64,000 bases of DNA, taken from assembly GCA_022925895.1 (NCBI GenBank), contig JAKSYS010000016.1, forward strand, positions 62,001 to 126,000. The letters run 5' to 3'. The stretch's first letter is position 1. Each line of letters opens with the position of its first letter. Position numbers and translations under genes: made by a program. The notes below the pieces were generated by a model. The model was not told the origin of the DNA. It searched no databases and saw only the letters and a program-made list of their open reading frames with translations. This document shows, piece by piece, positions 9,082-20,174 of the stretch. Source of the DNA: Fragilaria crotonensis. Lineage: Eukaryota; Bacillariophyta; Fragilariophyceae; Fragilariales; Fragilariaceae.

Positions 9082-10584
9082 CTATTCTAGCATTTCTTGA
9101 ATTTTCTGATAAACGTGTTCCATGTCGGTGTAAACAACAACCTCCTCGGATTCATTAACTTTGGTTGTCATCCGAGTATTATGGATCATGTAAACCTTCT
9201 TGGCGTGTATCTCAGTCCTTCGGACTTCTTGAACTCGCATCACATATGTATGGTCGATAAACTCCATTCCTGCAACAATTTTAGTACTTAACCTCTCATC
9301 GGACTCAATTTCGCCGGACACGACACAAGCTCCAATGCTGGGATGCGTTTGAGTACCTCCAACAGAAACACCGACACCAGCAAGTGATTGCATCGACTCA
9401 TTTGTCACAATTAGTTTTCGATATCGCAAAGAAATCAACAGTGTGCCATCCGATGAATCATACGACAGGTCAATCCCATCTTCTGTAATTCCAAACCGTT
9501 GAAAGGGACACAGAGAAGTATCGCTTGTATCATCGTCTGCAGTTACATTGTCCTCTTTGGAAGGACACAAGACAACATTTAGAACGTCATTCAAGCTCAA
9601 GAGAACACGGCCATCACTGTACTTGGGTCGCGTCTTGCGTACCCCGAAGCCAGCCATCCTTCCAAAGAGCGACCGAAACACTTCCAATTTCTTACTTGTG
9701 TCAAAACGTAGCACCTCAAGGTATCCAGTATGCCGACAAGAATGATACACAAGACCCCATGAAAGCAGGATTTGGGGTCGGGTGTATTTGACAGCTGCAA
9801 TACTGTCAATACCTTTGGCCTTCATCGTGTTCTTGATGAAAAACCAAGAGCAACTTGGTAGCTGCAATTTCGAGTTCCTCATTGCAAAGTCACCCTGAGA
9901 TTGAGCTACACGGCAAAGAATCCGTTGAATTTCTTGTCTTATATGCCGGATAGAATTGAAGATAAGCTCACAGTGATCGACAGACCAAACATCGTAGAAA
10001 TTCTTGATTTTACCAGGAAACGGCGGACATGTGTGTCGTGGGATGATTGAGATGTTACCGCTTTCTGTGATGCGATACGTTGCAACATAAAAGTTAGACA
10101 TGCCTTGACAATCATCATAGGCATCATCCTCCGTAGCAACAAATGCTAGCCCGACAACTAGATATGATGGTATCCAGTTAAACTTGTCGAGCTGGACAAT
10201 TCTTTGATATCCATCCAACCGACAAGGATCATCTCGCACTTGGAAATTGCTCCCACTCAAAAATTGACTGTCCTTGAAGATGTTGACCTTTGCGAACTGA
10301 ACTAGCTTTTCATCTTTAAATTGATCTGGTGGTTCATGACGGAGTAGTTCATAGCGTTCATAACCACCAGGAATCAAATCTTTAGATGCAACAATTTCAA
10401 TCACCCGACCGACATGATATGGTGACACCTCACCCACCAAGCTGGTGTATCTTATGAAGGATCCTGCAGTTACAGAGATCTTCAGAGAAGGAATGTATAG
10501 AGTCAAATTGAATGATGTAGGAATCAGCGATTCCCACGTTGTTGAACACGAGCCATCATTGTCATCATCACCATCAGCAGTCAT
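9082..10584 (-). CDS. Accessory protein of the CACTA-type transposon, unknown
   Basis: 500 residues, taking the first ATG at 10584; the frame extends upstream only to a GTG. It is convergent with the 403-residue gene, with 13 bp between the stops, and its 5' end lies about 200 bp inside the right inverted repeat. I do not recognise the family. Residues ~30-110 (SFIRYTSLVGEVSPYHVGRV, then an ELLRHEP and FKDSQFL region) are faintly like a BAH or chromatin-reader fold, all-beta with conserved aromatics. The rest is a globular alpha/beta protein with a Glu/Lys-rich C-terminus (YQKIQEMLE). CACTA elements often encode a second DNA-binding protein beside the transposase, and that role is possible here. 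The frame is intact over its whole length. Confidence 0.6.
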   Translation of the reverse strand: MTADGDDDNDGSCSTTWESLIPTSFNLTLYIPSLKISVTAGSFIRYTSLVGEVSPYHVGRVIEIVASKDLIPGGYERYELLRHEPPDQFKDEKLVQFAKVNIFKDSQFLSGSNFQVRDDPCRLDGYQRIVQLDKFNWIPSYLVVGLAFVATEDDAYDDCQGMSNFYVATYRITESGNISIIPRHTCPPFPGKIKNFYDVWSVDHCELIFNSIRHIRQEIQRILCRVAQSQGDFAMRNSKLQLPSCSWFFIKNTMKAKGIDSIAAVKYTRPQILLSWGLVYHSCRHTGYLEVLRFDTSKKLEVFRSLFGRMAGFGVRKTRPKYSDGRVLLSLNDVLNVVLCPSKEDNVTADDDTSDTSLCPFQRFGITEDGIDLSYDSSDGTLLISLRYRKLIVTNESMQSLAGVGVSVGGTQTHPSIGACVVSGEIESDERLSTKIVAGMEFIDHTYVMRVQEVRRTEIHAKKVYMIHNTRMTTKVNESEEVVVYTDMEHVYQKIQEMLE

Positions 10585-10784
10585 CGCGCAGCACACTTGT
10601 AGCTAGAGCCCTTGCACTAGAAAGGATTTCTGGAGCACAAGGGTACTCAAATGCGCGCGTAAAAATACAGAGCACGGCCAGCGACTCTCCTAAACGATTT
10701 TTTTTTATGTCTTGCTTTGTGGCTGAAGTTTGCATTCCATGGAAGGCGTTAAATTTTGGGCCGACATTGAGCTCATAACCAGAA

Positions 10785-10821
10785 ATCGGGCCAAAGTTCA
10801 GAGCCCGAATGGTCTCTAGTG
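10785..10821 (-). repeat. Right terminal inverted repeat of the CACTA-type transposon
   Basis: 37 bp, exact inverted copy of 5319-5355. A further GGGCCGA motif lies about 25 bp inside, as a possible subterminal binding repeat. Confidence 0.9.
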
Positions 10822-11140
10822 CGAGGGAAAAAAACAATGCACAAACCAGTGAAAAACTTGAAAACAAAGATTTAAACTCATCACTTGATCATTGAAGTTA
10901 TACATGAAAAAATAGGATTCGGCAACGAAGAATTCAAATGACCTGACGCTTCAGCGAAATGCCAGAATTCGCTCTGCGAAAGGATCAAAAAGGGGCTCAC
11001 TTTTTAGAGTCGAGTGGGTCAAAAATATGCATCGATTTTTGGCAAAGGGTACAGGAATCCGTGGAGAGTCGTGGGGTACAAAATTCCGAGAAATACGGTT
11101 GGCGTACGTACAGCTGGAAAAAGATTCTGGATCTTTGGGC

Positions 11141-11287
11141 TGGCATGTCCGAAGATCGGGAAAGGACGGGCAGTCGCCATCAGACAGACGAACACGAGAC
11201 ACAGACAGACGAACACCACGACACAACACAACACAAGATACGAATTGCTCACAATCCGAACGAACTCGAATCGACAAAGACACTACT
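11141..11287 (+). repeat. Split direct repeat A1 of the DIRS-order element
   Basis: 147 bp, starting TGGCATGTCCGAAG and ending GACACTACT; identical by eye to A2 at 15651-15797. Confidence 0.9.
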
Positions 11288-14200
11288 TGTCTTCCCGGCC
11301 TGCGACTTCCTCAAGGAGCGGCTGGGACGTGGAGTCGACCAAAAGGGCGACTCGCAGCCTGTAGCCGCCGCCGGGAGCGCTCGAGCCGGACGTCGCGGGC
11401 AACCCGCGGACGCAGTCACAAACCCACAGCAGGACCTTTTCCCGAGAGACGCGAACGACACTTGGCAGGTGTTCCTCGATCACGTCCGAAGTGGACCGAT
11501 CCCGAACATGTGCTGCAGGTGGCACCTAAACGGGAAGTGCGTCAAGAGCTGTTTCTTGAGCGCCTCGCACGTCGCCCTCACGACCGAACAGACGACCGCC
11601 GTACGAGCGTGGATAGAGCAGTGCCGGGCGCGCATGCGCCGCCCTCGTCCGACGCGACGCCGCCCAGCAAGAAAACAAAATTAGGACCTCTGCATCTGCT
11701 TACTTCCAGCCCGCCTTCGTCGCACAGCCGTCGCAATGGGCGTTCGACCAGGAACGGTCGACGGCCGAGTTCCACAACAGACGCCACGTAGGACGCCCCG
11801 GACTTTATCGGAATCTGCCGCCCGAGACAGTCCCGCGGGAACCCACGCGCACGAACCTTCTCGCCCCGCCACGTCGCCGACGCCCCGCATCTCTCGCCAG
11901 CCCGCGACGACCCGTCACGAAACGAAGTCGGGCCTGGAGCGCTACGCTCCCGCCCTCGACTCGCCACCGACCGACCACTCCGTGGCGCGCGCATTGTCGC
12001 CCGGAGACGCCCACGACGCGCCGACATCAGCCCTCGCAGACACGCCACGCCCGCTTCCCGGTAAGTTCCCATCGCTGGTGCCATTGCCGACGATCCCGCT
12101 CCCGAACGTCGACTCGCCGTTCCCACGACTCCCCGAACCACGCCTGGCCGATGCCCTTGCCACTATTTTGCACTCCGGCCAACCGCGCACCCACGCGACG
12201 GAGTTTCGCTTCGACTGGACGCACGACGCCGCCCGCCACAACCTCGCGGTGCTCAAACGGTACGCCCTCGACCTCGACGCCGCCCTTCGGGCCCAGCCGT
12301 TCAGCGCCCTGACGCCGGGATCCGAGTTTCGCCCCACCGAACTTCTCGCCCCGCTCCTGTCCGCCCACCCCTCTGGCCGCGTTTTCAGGAGCGCATCTCC
12401 GAAGGGGCCGAGTTCCGCTTCGCGAGATCTCGATTCTGACCGCCTCGCGGACGTGCGCGCCAACTTAGCTCGCGGCAATCACAAATCGGCCTGAGGCCAC
12501 GAGGCAAAGTTGATATCCATGCTGAAGGACGAAGCTCAAGGGGTTGGCAGCTACCACTGCCGCGAGAAGCCGCCTTAGAGATCAAGGGATGCGAGGTCGC
12601 GCCTCTGGGGATGGTCGCGCAGACGTCGATCGACGAGAAAGGAAATTCAATAGAGAAACTCCGACTGACACATGACCAGTCATTCAGCCCGAGCGGAGTG
12701 GCAGGACGAAGCGTAAATGAACGCGTGGACACATCCCAACTGACAGAAGCACGTTTCGAAAAGCATTCAGCAGACTCATGTACCACATCTCGTTCCTGCG
12801 CCAACTATGGCCAGACGAGCCTATCTGGATGACGGGTCGACTGCAAATCCGCCTACAGACGAATCCATCTCAAAGCAGCCACAGCCATGAAGTCCTGCAC
12901 GAGTATCGACGACCTGCTGTTAGTGGCGCTGAGGATGACGTTCGGTGGAGCGCCAAACCCATCGCAATGGAGCGACGTGTCGGAGATGATCACGGACTTG
13001 GCAAACGACCTTGTCCGCAGGGACGACTGGGATCCGAGCGTCTACCACTCGCCGCACCAGCACCTCCTGGACACCGAAGGGGCAGTGGACAATGACAAAG
13101 GGTCGGTCGACAAAATGAGTGTTTTCGGCAAGGCGGACTACTTCGCAGTGAACTATCCACCCTACGACGACCTCCCTCGCTTCGACTGCTACCTGGACGA
13201 CATTTTTGGGGCCTTCAACCCCCGCGACGCAGAAAAGAGCGCTGCCGCGATCCCGCTGGCGCTCCACCTGGTCGGGAGGCCTTGCGACCCCGAGGTTAAG
13301 GAGACTTTTCCCAGAGACGATATCCTTGCGATCCCAAAGTTCCTGGCCGAGGCCAAACCATCCGAGAGGAAGATGATCCTCGGATGGATCGTGGACACAC
13401 GCCGCTTCGTCGTCGCACTGCCTCACGATAAGCACATGAGCTGGACGCAAGCCGTTGACAGGATGCTGACGCACAGACATGCCTTCGTGACGACGAGAGA
13501 CCTAGAGACGACCCTCGGACGTTTTAGCCACGCCGCCTACGTCATCCCTTACGCAAGACACTTTATGGGAAGGCTATACAAGGCCTGCGAGCGTTCGAAG
13601 CAGGCCGGGAAGGCGAGACTGACCAAACCCCAACTGGACGACCTGATTCTGTGGAAGGCTTTCCTTCAGAAGGCGTCGCGAGGTATCTCGATCAACAGGC
13701 TGGTTTGCCGGTGGCCGACGCGCATAGTGAGGGTGGACGCATGCCCACAAGGCATCGGAGGCTACTGCCTCAAGAGCGGCCTGGCGTGGCGATATCAGCT
13801 ACCAGAGCACCTGCTGGGGCGAGCGACCCTAAACACTCGAGTTCCTTGCTGCCTTTGTGGGGATGATCGTGGAATTCCACGAAGGGGCCGCGTGGACGGA
13901 CGAAGACGTTCTGCTCAGTCAGGAGACAGCACCTCAGCAGCGGGATGGCTTGCTAAGTCGAACTTCAACGACGATTGTCCGCTTCACCTGACGATAGCCC
14001 GAGCGTTCGCTGATTTCTGCCTCACGCACGAGATAGACCACTACACGCAGTGGTTCCCGGGAAAGAGAACAAGGTGGCGGACATGCTCTCCCGAGATTTC
14101 GCTCTAGACGACGCGGCACTGACAGACTTGATCACGAAAACTGCTCACCGTTTGTTCCACAGAACTTCAGGATCATCCCTTTGCGGCCAGCCCTTATTTC

Positions 14201-15353
14201 GCAGATTGAGGCTGGCTGCAGCTGCTGCCCAAAACGCAGCTCTTGCCGACTCAACCCGTGCCAAGCGCGATAGCAGCTGGCGCTGTTACGAAAGATTCCT
14301 CGGACGAATCGACGGAGTCGGAGGAGCCTTTCTCCAAGGACTCGGACGAGAAGCGAAAGCAGAAACGTTCGCCTGCTTCGCCGCCGCCCTTCGGGACGGA
14401 CGGCTTCGCCCCGACAACCTCAGGAAGCTGGCAATGGACCCTTGTCCGGTTCCATTCGTGCCACCCTCGACGGTGTGGCTCAGGCCTTCAGGCTTAACAA
14501 ATTTGAGAGCCCAATCCACGACGCCGCCGGACGACTCGACCCCCTTCTGGCTTTACAACTGAAACGTTACGCCGACGAGGACCCAGGACCTACCCCACAG
14601 CAGGCGCTGCCGTTAGAGGTGATTCGAAAGGTTCGATCCTGGGCAAGAAACGAGACGGACATCGCTATTGGACAACTTGTGGTGGTCGCGTTCTTTTTCG
14701 CCATGAGGTCGTGCGAATATTCCGATGTCGGAAGCCGACGGACGACATCAGTGATCAGAGTGGACGACGTTCGTTTCCGACAGAAGGGACAGGACCTGCA
14801 GACAATCGACCGAGGACAACTGGAGAATGCCGACACCGTGTCGATCACCTTCCGGCGACAAAAGAACGGGGACAAAGGCGCGACAGTGACTCAGCATCGA
14901 AACGACAGGCAGGGACAAACGGACATCTGCCCCGTCCGCGTGCTAGCGGACCTGACGACGAGGGTACGGAGTTACGATTGCCATTCACGGACGAACCCGA
15001 AGATTAACGCCGTCAGGACGCAGGACTCAGACGAACCCCAACACATCTCTTCCAAGTCCATACTGAGGCAGCTCAGGATGGCGACGACTCTCGCAGGGGA
15101 GGAGAGGCTTGGCCTCCAGGCGAGTGGCATCGGCACTCACTCGATCAGATCAGGCGCCGCGATGGCCATGCACCTCGCCGGAGTTCCAAGTGAGACGATT
15201 CAGATGGTGGGGAGGTGGCGAAGCCAGACGTTCATGAGATACCTCCGAATTCAAGTGCCGGACTCGACACTCGGAGTAGCCGCACGCATGACGAGTCGAC
15301 AATCTTTCTACACGATCGCCCCAGATTCTGCGGACGAACGACAACCGGAAAAT

Positions 15354-15655
15354 GGCGGAAACCAGGTCGACTCACAATCGCGCGACGGACCCCCGCTAGA
15401 TAACTATCACGGGACCGACACCGCGAGACGAACCAGGAGAGAGAGACAAAACTATTAGGACCAGATTCCGATGCCATCTATTTATTTCTACTAGTCTCAC
15501 GAGCACAAAAGAGAAACGAGAATGACCACAGACAACACACGAATCGACGCGACAGTGCGCGAGACAACGGTACGACGAAACCACGAAGCAGACGACTCAT
15601 CCGACTAAACGGACTTAGAGAAATTTGGACAAGACTCGGAATTTATTTCGTGGCA
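15354..15655 (+). repeat. Split direct repeat B1 of the DIRS-order element
   Basis: 302 bp, starting GGCGGAAACCAGG and ending ATTTCGTGGCA; identical by eye to B2 at 15896-16197. Its last 5 bp (TGGCA) are shared with the start of A2. Confidence 0.9.
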
Positions 15656-15797
15656 TGTCCGAAGATCGGGAAAGGACGGGCAGTCGCCATCAGACAGACG
15701 AACACGAGACACAGACAGACGAACACCACGACACAACACAACACAAGATACGAATTGCTCACAATCCGAACGAACTCGAATCGACAAAGACACTACT
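15651..15797 (+). repeat. Split direct repeat A2 of the DIRS-order element
   Basis: Second copy of A1, directly following B1. A 98-bp spacer (15798-15895) with CCCACCCACCCAC separates it from B2. Confidence 0.9.
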
Positions 15798-15895
15798 CTA
15801 GTTAATCCCACCCACCCACACCTCCTCTCCTGGCCCGATGCCTAGGTTCATCGGCGCCCCTGGCGCCGGTTACCTCCTGGCCATGCTCTGCATGG

Positions 15896-16197
15896 GGCGG
15901 AAACCAGGTCGACTCACAATCGCGCGACGGACCCCCGCTAGATAACTATCACGGGACCGACACCGCGAGACGAACCAGGAGAGAGAGACAAAACTATTAG
16001 GACCAGATTCCGATGCCATCTATTTATTTCTACTAGTCTCACGAGCACAAAAGAGAAACGAGAATGACCACAGACAACACACGAATCGACGCGACAGTGC
16101 GCGAGACAACGGTACGACGAAACCACGAAGCAGACGACTCATCCGACTAAACGGACTTAGAGAAATTTGGACAAGACTCGGAATTTATTTCGTGGCA
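15896..16197 (+). repeat. Split direct repeat B2, right end of the DIRS-order element
   Basis: Second copy of B1, ending at TGGCA, where host sequence resumes. Confidence 0.9.
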
Positions 16198-16409
16198 CGC
16201 GCAACCTCGAGATTCGGGATGTCAACTCGTTTCATTGAAGTTGTCACCTGCAGGATCAATCAAGGATACCAAAAAAGTCCGAAAAGATACACCTTCGGCC
16301 ATCCAGCGAGCGCTGTATAGTGTGTTCCAGTGTCTGGCGATTGCAGCTCGTGCTAATTGAGATTGAGCACATCGCGCCTTTTTGAATAGTTGTTGTGCCA
16401 AACACTCCT

Positions 16410-17021
16410 ATGACTCGCTACAGCTACAGCACTCTCGTTGCTCTTCTCCTTTTTGGTTTCGGCCTTGTCGTCAATGGCTTTCCATTGATTTTTCATCATG
16501 GTACGAAGAGCCTTCGACCGTTCCATAGTGCAGTCGCTGTCGATGCCACGAACAAACGTGCCACGTCTGACTTCGAAACGACACTGTCGATCCTTTGCAT
16601 CGGTGCCGCCTTGATCTGCAATCCAGCAGCATCTACTGCTTCTGTTGCTGATTCATCGACAGTGATTACGCCATCCTTGCTATCGTCGTCGACATCACCA
16701 TTATCATCGTCCACGTTTGTGATTGGGGAAGAGATCAAGATCCTCGACATGTCCCTTCCAAGTTATGGCGCAATTAGTGATCCGAAACAGGCGGATCTTG
16801 ATAGTCTCAAGAAGGATCTCCCTTAAAATGTTCCGGCAGTCATTGCCAAGAAGGACAGCTCGTCCGCTGCCAAGGCATCCTCCAAAAAGGCGAAGAAGGT
16901 AGTTATTCAAAAGGAAGATGACGATGACGAAAAGACCAAGAACCTCAAGATTCTGGACATGAGTTTGCCGTCCTACACTGAAAGTACAGTGGGAAAAGGT
17001 AAGGATGCCTTTCTGCTCTGA
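16410..17021 (+). CDS. Probable plastid-targeted protein, interrupted by in-frame TAA
   Basis: The ATG at 16410 opens a 138-codon frame ending at TAA 16824-16826; the same frame is then open for 64 more codons to TGA 17019-17021. The N-terminus has a hydrophobic signal segment (LVALLLFGFGLVVNG) followed by FPL, so a phenylalanine sits at the likely cleavage site, as in diatom plastid presequences. The motif ILDMSLPSY occurs twice: near residues 110-118 before the stop, and again after a Lys/Ala/Asp-rich linker beyond it (NLKILDMSLPSYTESTVGK). The repeated motif in one frame shows that the stop interrupts a longer host protein of about 203 codons. I recall similar SLPSY repeats in unannotated diatom proteins; their function is unknown. 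The TAA may be a real nonsense change, a site of read-through, or a sequencing error. Confidence 0.55.
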
Positions 17022-17932
17022 AGGGTGAGACAGAAACGAAGATGAGGCGTTTGGATAATGTTAGGTGTGTGCAATGGCATGCTATGTATTTCAGTAGTCT
17101 TGGGTCTGATCGCTTGCGAAAACCACTGAATTAAATGGAACGAGGCTCTCCGTACCATGGCAATGCATGTTTGCCGTGCATGAGGATTCTTCATTCCACG
17201 GATCATCGTCACGCTTCAAGATTTACAAGTGTCGCGTTTAGTACATGATCTTTGTATGAAAGGAATCGTTATGATAGAGTAGAACAAACGTAACGCTGCG
17301 CAGGATGTAAATCAAGCGCCTGATGCATGTGCTGGGTGCGTCTTATCTGCGGATGGGATCACTTGTACTCGGAGAATCCTGCTCTTGACAACTTGTAGAG
17401 ACCATGCGGCCATTGTGAAGGGCTGTTTTACTACCGGTATGGTCGTCATGCTGCGAACTGGAGGACCCTACCGTAATAGATAATACGCACTGTACTCGGA
17501 GTACTACCGTAGCTAGTGTTGCGTACGGAGTTTTCTGGTACGACAGTATTTTAGAACACCATCGGTATACAGTATCCGCCGGAATATCATTTAACATTGT
17601 ACTCTACGACTGTACAACGGTGTACTACTACCTGGTAATCCACTTCTTAGCACCATACGTAATCCAGTACACACCGCATACCGTAGCTGGAACCTGGAAC
17701 TGGCGGTACCTGGTATTGTAGCACCGCGTAGCACGTAGCACCCTCTCCCTTGAGTACGACTCTAGCTAGTAGAGCAGTATATCACGGGTTCTACGGTAGT
17801 TCACTAATGACGTACGTCTGCCAGACGAAGATAAGAACTGAGAATCCTGCATCTGATTCACACGAGAGGACATTCGAGCACAACCGCAAAAAATCCTTCG
17901 GATCCTCCTCCCTCACCTTTTTTTTATCATCC
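17022..17932. other. Intergenic, GTAC-palindrome-rich
   Basis: No gene recognised. The stretch 17450-17720 is dense in short GTAC-centred words (TACCGTAG, GAGTAC, AGTACAC, GGTACC). Confidence 0.5.
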
Positions 17933-18870
17933 ATGAAGCTCACGACCATGATTTCCGCCATGATTGTTGGTTCTGCACGAGCATTTGCTCCTCGTACTAC
18001 TACTGCCTTTGCTCGCGTTGGTACCCATGCTAGTTATTCCAGCTCGAGTAGATTGATGGCGAATCCAATCGGTATGTATGCTTGTTTGTGGTTGGATGAT
18101 GAATGTCGAAAGATCTTCGTGTGATTGCCGTCATACTCGCTACGACTGTACGGTACTGGAGTACTACAGTAACTTAGTAATGCAGTACTTTGATGGAGCT
18201 ACTTTGTCAATTTGTAAAGTGCAACTAACAATGTTCCTCCTACTCCTATACTCGCACCTCGTAAATGATGGTATGATTCCATTATTACAGTCTACTTTGA
18301 CATGGAAGTCGGTGGCGAAGATGTTGGTCGCATTACCTTTGAATTGCGTGCCGACGTTGCACCCAAAACGGCCGAAAACTTTCGTGCCCTCTGCACTGGC
18401 GAGAAGGGATTTGGATTCAAGGGTAGTTCTTTCCACCGTGTGATTCCCAACTTTATGTGTCAGGGAGGAGACTTCACCAATCACAACGGTACCGGAGGCA
18501 AGAGCATCTACGGTGAGAAGTTTGCCGATGAGAACTTTGATTTGAAACATGAGGGAAAGGGAATTTTGTCCATGGCGAATGCTGGACCCAATACCAAGTA
18601 AGTGAAGTCCGGTGTAGGCGCGTGGGAAATTGTTGGAATAGACTTGTATCCACCTTGCCGGCATCCACTCACATGTCAATATCATTTTATTACAACAGCG
18701 GTTCCCAATTCTTCATTTGCACCGTTGACACTCCTTGGTTGGACGGAAGACACTGCGTCTTTGGAAAGGTATCGGATGGCCTCGACGTTGTTGACAAGAT
18801 TGAATCCGTTGGGTCTCAAAGCGGGAAAACGTCAAAGAAGGTTGTCGTCAAGGATTGTGGTGAACTTTAA
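17933..18870 (+). CDS. Plastid-targeted cyclophilin-type peptidyl-prolyl isomerase
   Basis: Three exons: 17933-18071, 18291-18597 and 18699-18870. The introns are 219 bp (phase 1) and 101 bp (phase 2), both GT-AG, and the product is 205 residues. The first ~20 residues are a signal peptide ending in ARAFAP, the ASAFAP-type motif that routes proteins to diatom plastids, followed by a Ser/Thr-rich transit stretch. The mature domain is a single cyclophilin fold with the expected signatures: [19 protein letters not shown], the catalytic Arg in [29 protein letters not shown] spanning the second splice junction, and the cyclosporin-binding Trp in [10 protein letters not shown]. It ends [11 protein letters not shown]. 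Cyclophilins catalyse cis-trans isomerisation of peptidyl-prolyl bonds and act as chaperones; this one is likely in the plastid stroma or thylakoid. The length is normal for a single-domain enzyme plus presequence. Confidence 0.93.
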
Positions 18871-19044
18871 ATAGAATGTAAACACACGTGATTCCCCCGT
18901 ACATGCCATTGTGAATCATGTCCATTGCTTGCCAACATGGGTGCTATAGTTTCGATCAAGCCACCGAGAAGTCGTATGTTTGTTTCTCGCGTCGAAAAGG
19001 AGGTGCTGTGTGTGCCTGCAACTAGCGATTCCTGTCCTGTTTCG

Positions 19045-20174
19045 TCAACACGAGTCGAATCCATACCTACTGCCAGCATCGTCCAAACACTGCCATTGAC
19101 CCGGAGAATCATCCGATGACAAGACTTGCGACACGAACAAATCCCTGGTTGGTTCATCGTAATCCTGATGTGTGTTGCCTTCTTCCACGACGGTACCCTC
19201 CGTATCCATGATGGGCATTTCCAATGACGATGTCATCGTCATCGTCGCGCCACGATCATTCCTGATTGTGGTTGATTCCATACGACGTTTTCGTGTCGAA
19301 CTATTGCTTGCTTGCGGTGTCTGGCTCGTGTCAGCATCTCGTGTCTTGACCCATCGGACCAATCGAATGGATGGATCATTATAATTTTGATCCATGACTT
19401 GTTCCCTTTTTAAAATGAGATGATATATGTGTTCAGAAATATGTGTGCGTCGCTGACTTTCGGTCCCCCATACAACACTATTTCACTTTGATGCATACGA
19501 ACTAGTCGTCGTACATTCTCACACTCACACTCAGTCCACACAACAACACAATCACGATGTATACAGAAGATTACATGAACAAAAAACGACACTCACCATG
19601 TGGAGAATTGATCATGTTCATCCTTGGACCAACTAACATGTTCCCAGTCCCAACTATTAGAACTACCACCGCCAGGACCATGTGGTATCGGTATTGCTGT
19701 TGATGATCTTGCTGTGGATCGATCGTGTCCATGAGAAGTAGTGCGACGTCGTGCCGTGTCGTTGTGACGTTGATCCTGAATCAATAATGTTTGGAAAACC
19801 GATGTGGCTTTTCGTCGAAACCAAAACCACCAAATACCAAAAAAGACTGGTATAATGAGACAATTGTACGAAATAATGGGTCGGAAATACAATGGTAACT
19901 CCATTGTGGACAACGACACATCCTGGTCTACACCAGCATGATGACTGTCGTATCGTCGTTTCAGGCGTACGTTACGTGATGGTCCGTCGAATTTCGATTC
20001 GGTCTCATGTCTGGGATATCGTTGATACGACAAGGACGCCGACATGGACAACAGCAAGGCCGGTTTCGTAATGCGTAGTGATTTCGTTGTTGGTTGGTCG
20101 TCATGGTTGTTGTTGTTGAGTATCATGGCAGTTGATGTCATGGTCATGTCAGGTGCTTCTATTCTCCTCTCCAT
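19045..20174 (-). CDS. Single-pass membrane protein of unknown function, two exons
   Basis: Minus strand. Exon 1 is 20174-19597 (ATG at 20174) and exon 2 is 19405-19045; the 191-bp intron (GTGAGT...AAAAAG) keeps phase 2 and joins ...FSTW to EQVMDQNY. The product is 312 residues. Residues ~1-100 are polar and basic (LRITKPALLLSMSASLSYQR). One membrane segment follows (IISYNCLIIPVFFGIWWFWF), flanked by RRK. The C-terminal part is hydrophilic, with HGPGGGSSNSWDWEHVSW and a VRWVKTRDADTSQ segment. No domain was recognised. A further upstream segment on the same strand (20343-20220) reads like a signal peptide (LLIAALGIIVIDTSVGFAI) and ends at a possible donor (AAG|GTGAAA), but it has no ATG, so I did not add it. 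Function unknown. Confidence 0.6.

Larger units (their letters stand above)
5319..10821. mobile_element. DNA transposon with 37-bp CACTA-type inverted repeats
   Basis: A 5.5-kb unit bounded by perfect 37-bp terminal inverted repeats (5319-5355 and 10785-10821) that begin CACTAGAGACCATTCGGG and end GGCCCGAT. Inside are two same-strand reading frames (5728-7836 and 7857-9068) that together match a large protein family common in diatoms, and a convergent 500-codon gene (9082-10584). The 5'-CACTA ends suggest the En/Spm (CACTA) superfamily, which normally makes a 3-bp target duplication; the flanks here (ACC and CGA) do not match, so the insertion may be old or the assignment wrong. Subterminal GGCC-containing copies near the right end are also CACTA-like. 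Perfect TIRs argue for fairly recent activity. No classical transposase motif was recognised. Confidence 0.8.
11141..16197 (+). mobile_element. DIRS-order retroelement, Ngaro/PAT-like split repeats (fossil)
   Basis: A 5.06-kb, notably GC-rich unit. Its ends are split direct repeats in the order A1 (11141-11287), coding region, B1-A2 (15354-15797), short spacer, B2 (15896-16197). A1 equals A2 and B1 equals B2 by eye, which points to a young copy. Parts in order: a gag-like protein with a CCRWHLNGKC zinc-knuckle-like motif; a Pro/Arg-rich stretch; a reverse transcriptase/RNase H region with a YLDD active-site motif; and a tyrosine recombinase with the HSIRSG and GRW...YLR signatures. DIRS-type elements integrate with a tyrosine recombinase instead of an integrase and lack target duplications; TGGCA recurs at the outer ends and at the B1/A2 joint. 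The coding region is interrupted several times (roughly four to six breaks, mostly in the reverse-transcriptase part), so this copy is broken; the recombinase part looks open. Confidence 0.85.

Noticed and set aside
5319-10821. Tc1/mariner assignment based on TA inside the CTAG at the repeat ends
   Set aside because: CTAG is palindromic, so TA on both sides is automatic; the 37-bp match includes the outer CAC, which fits CACTA ends better.
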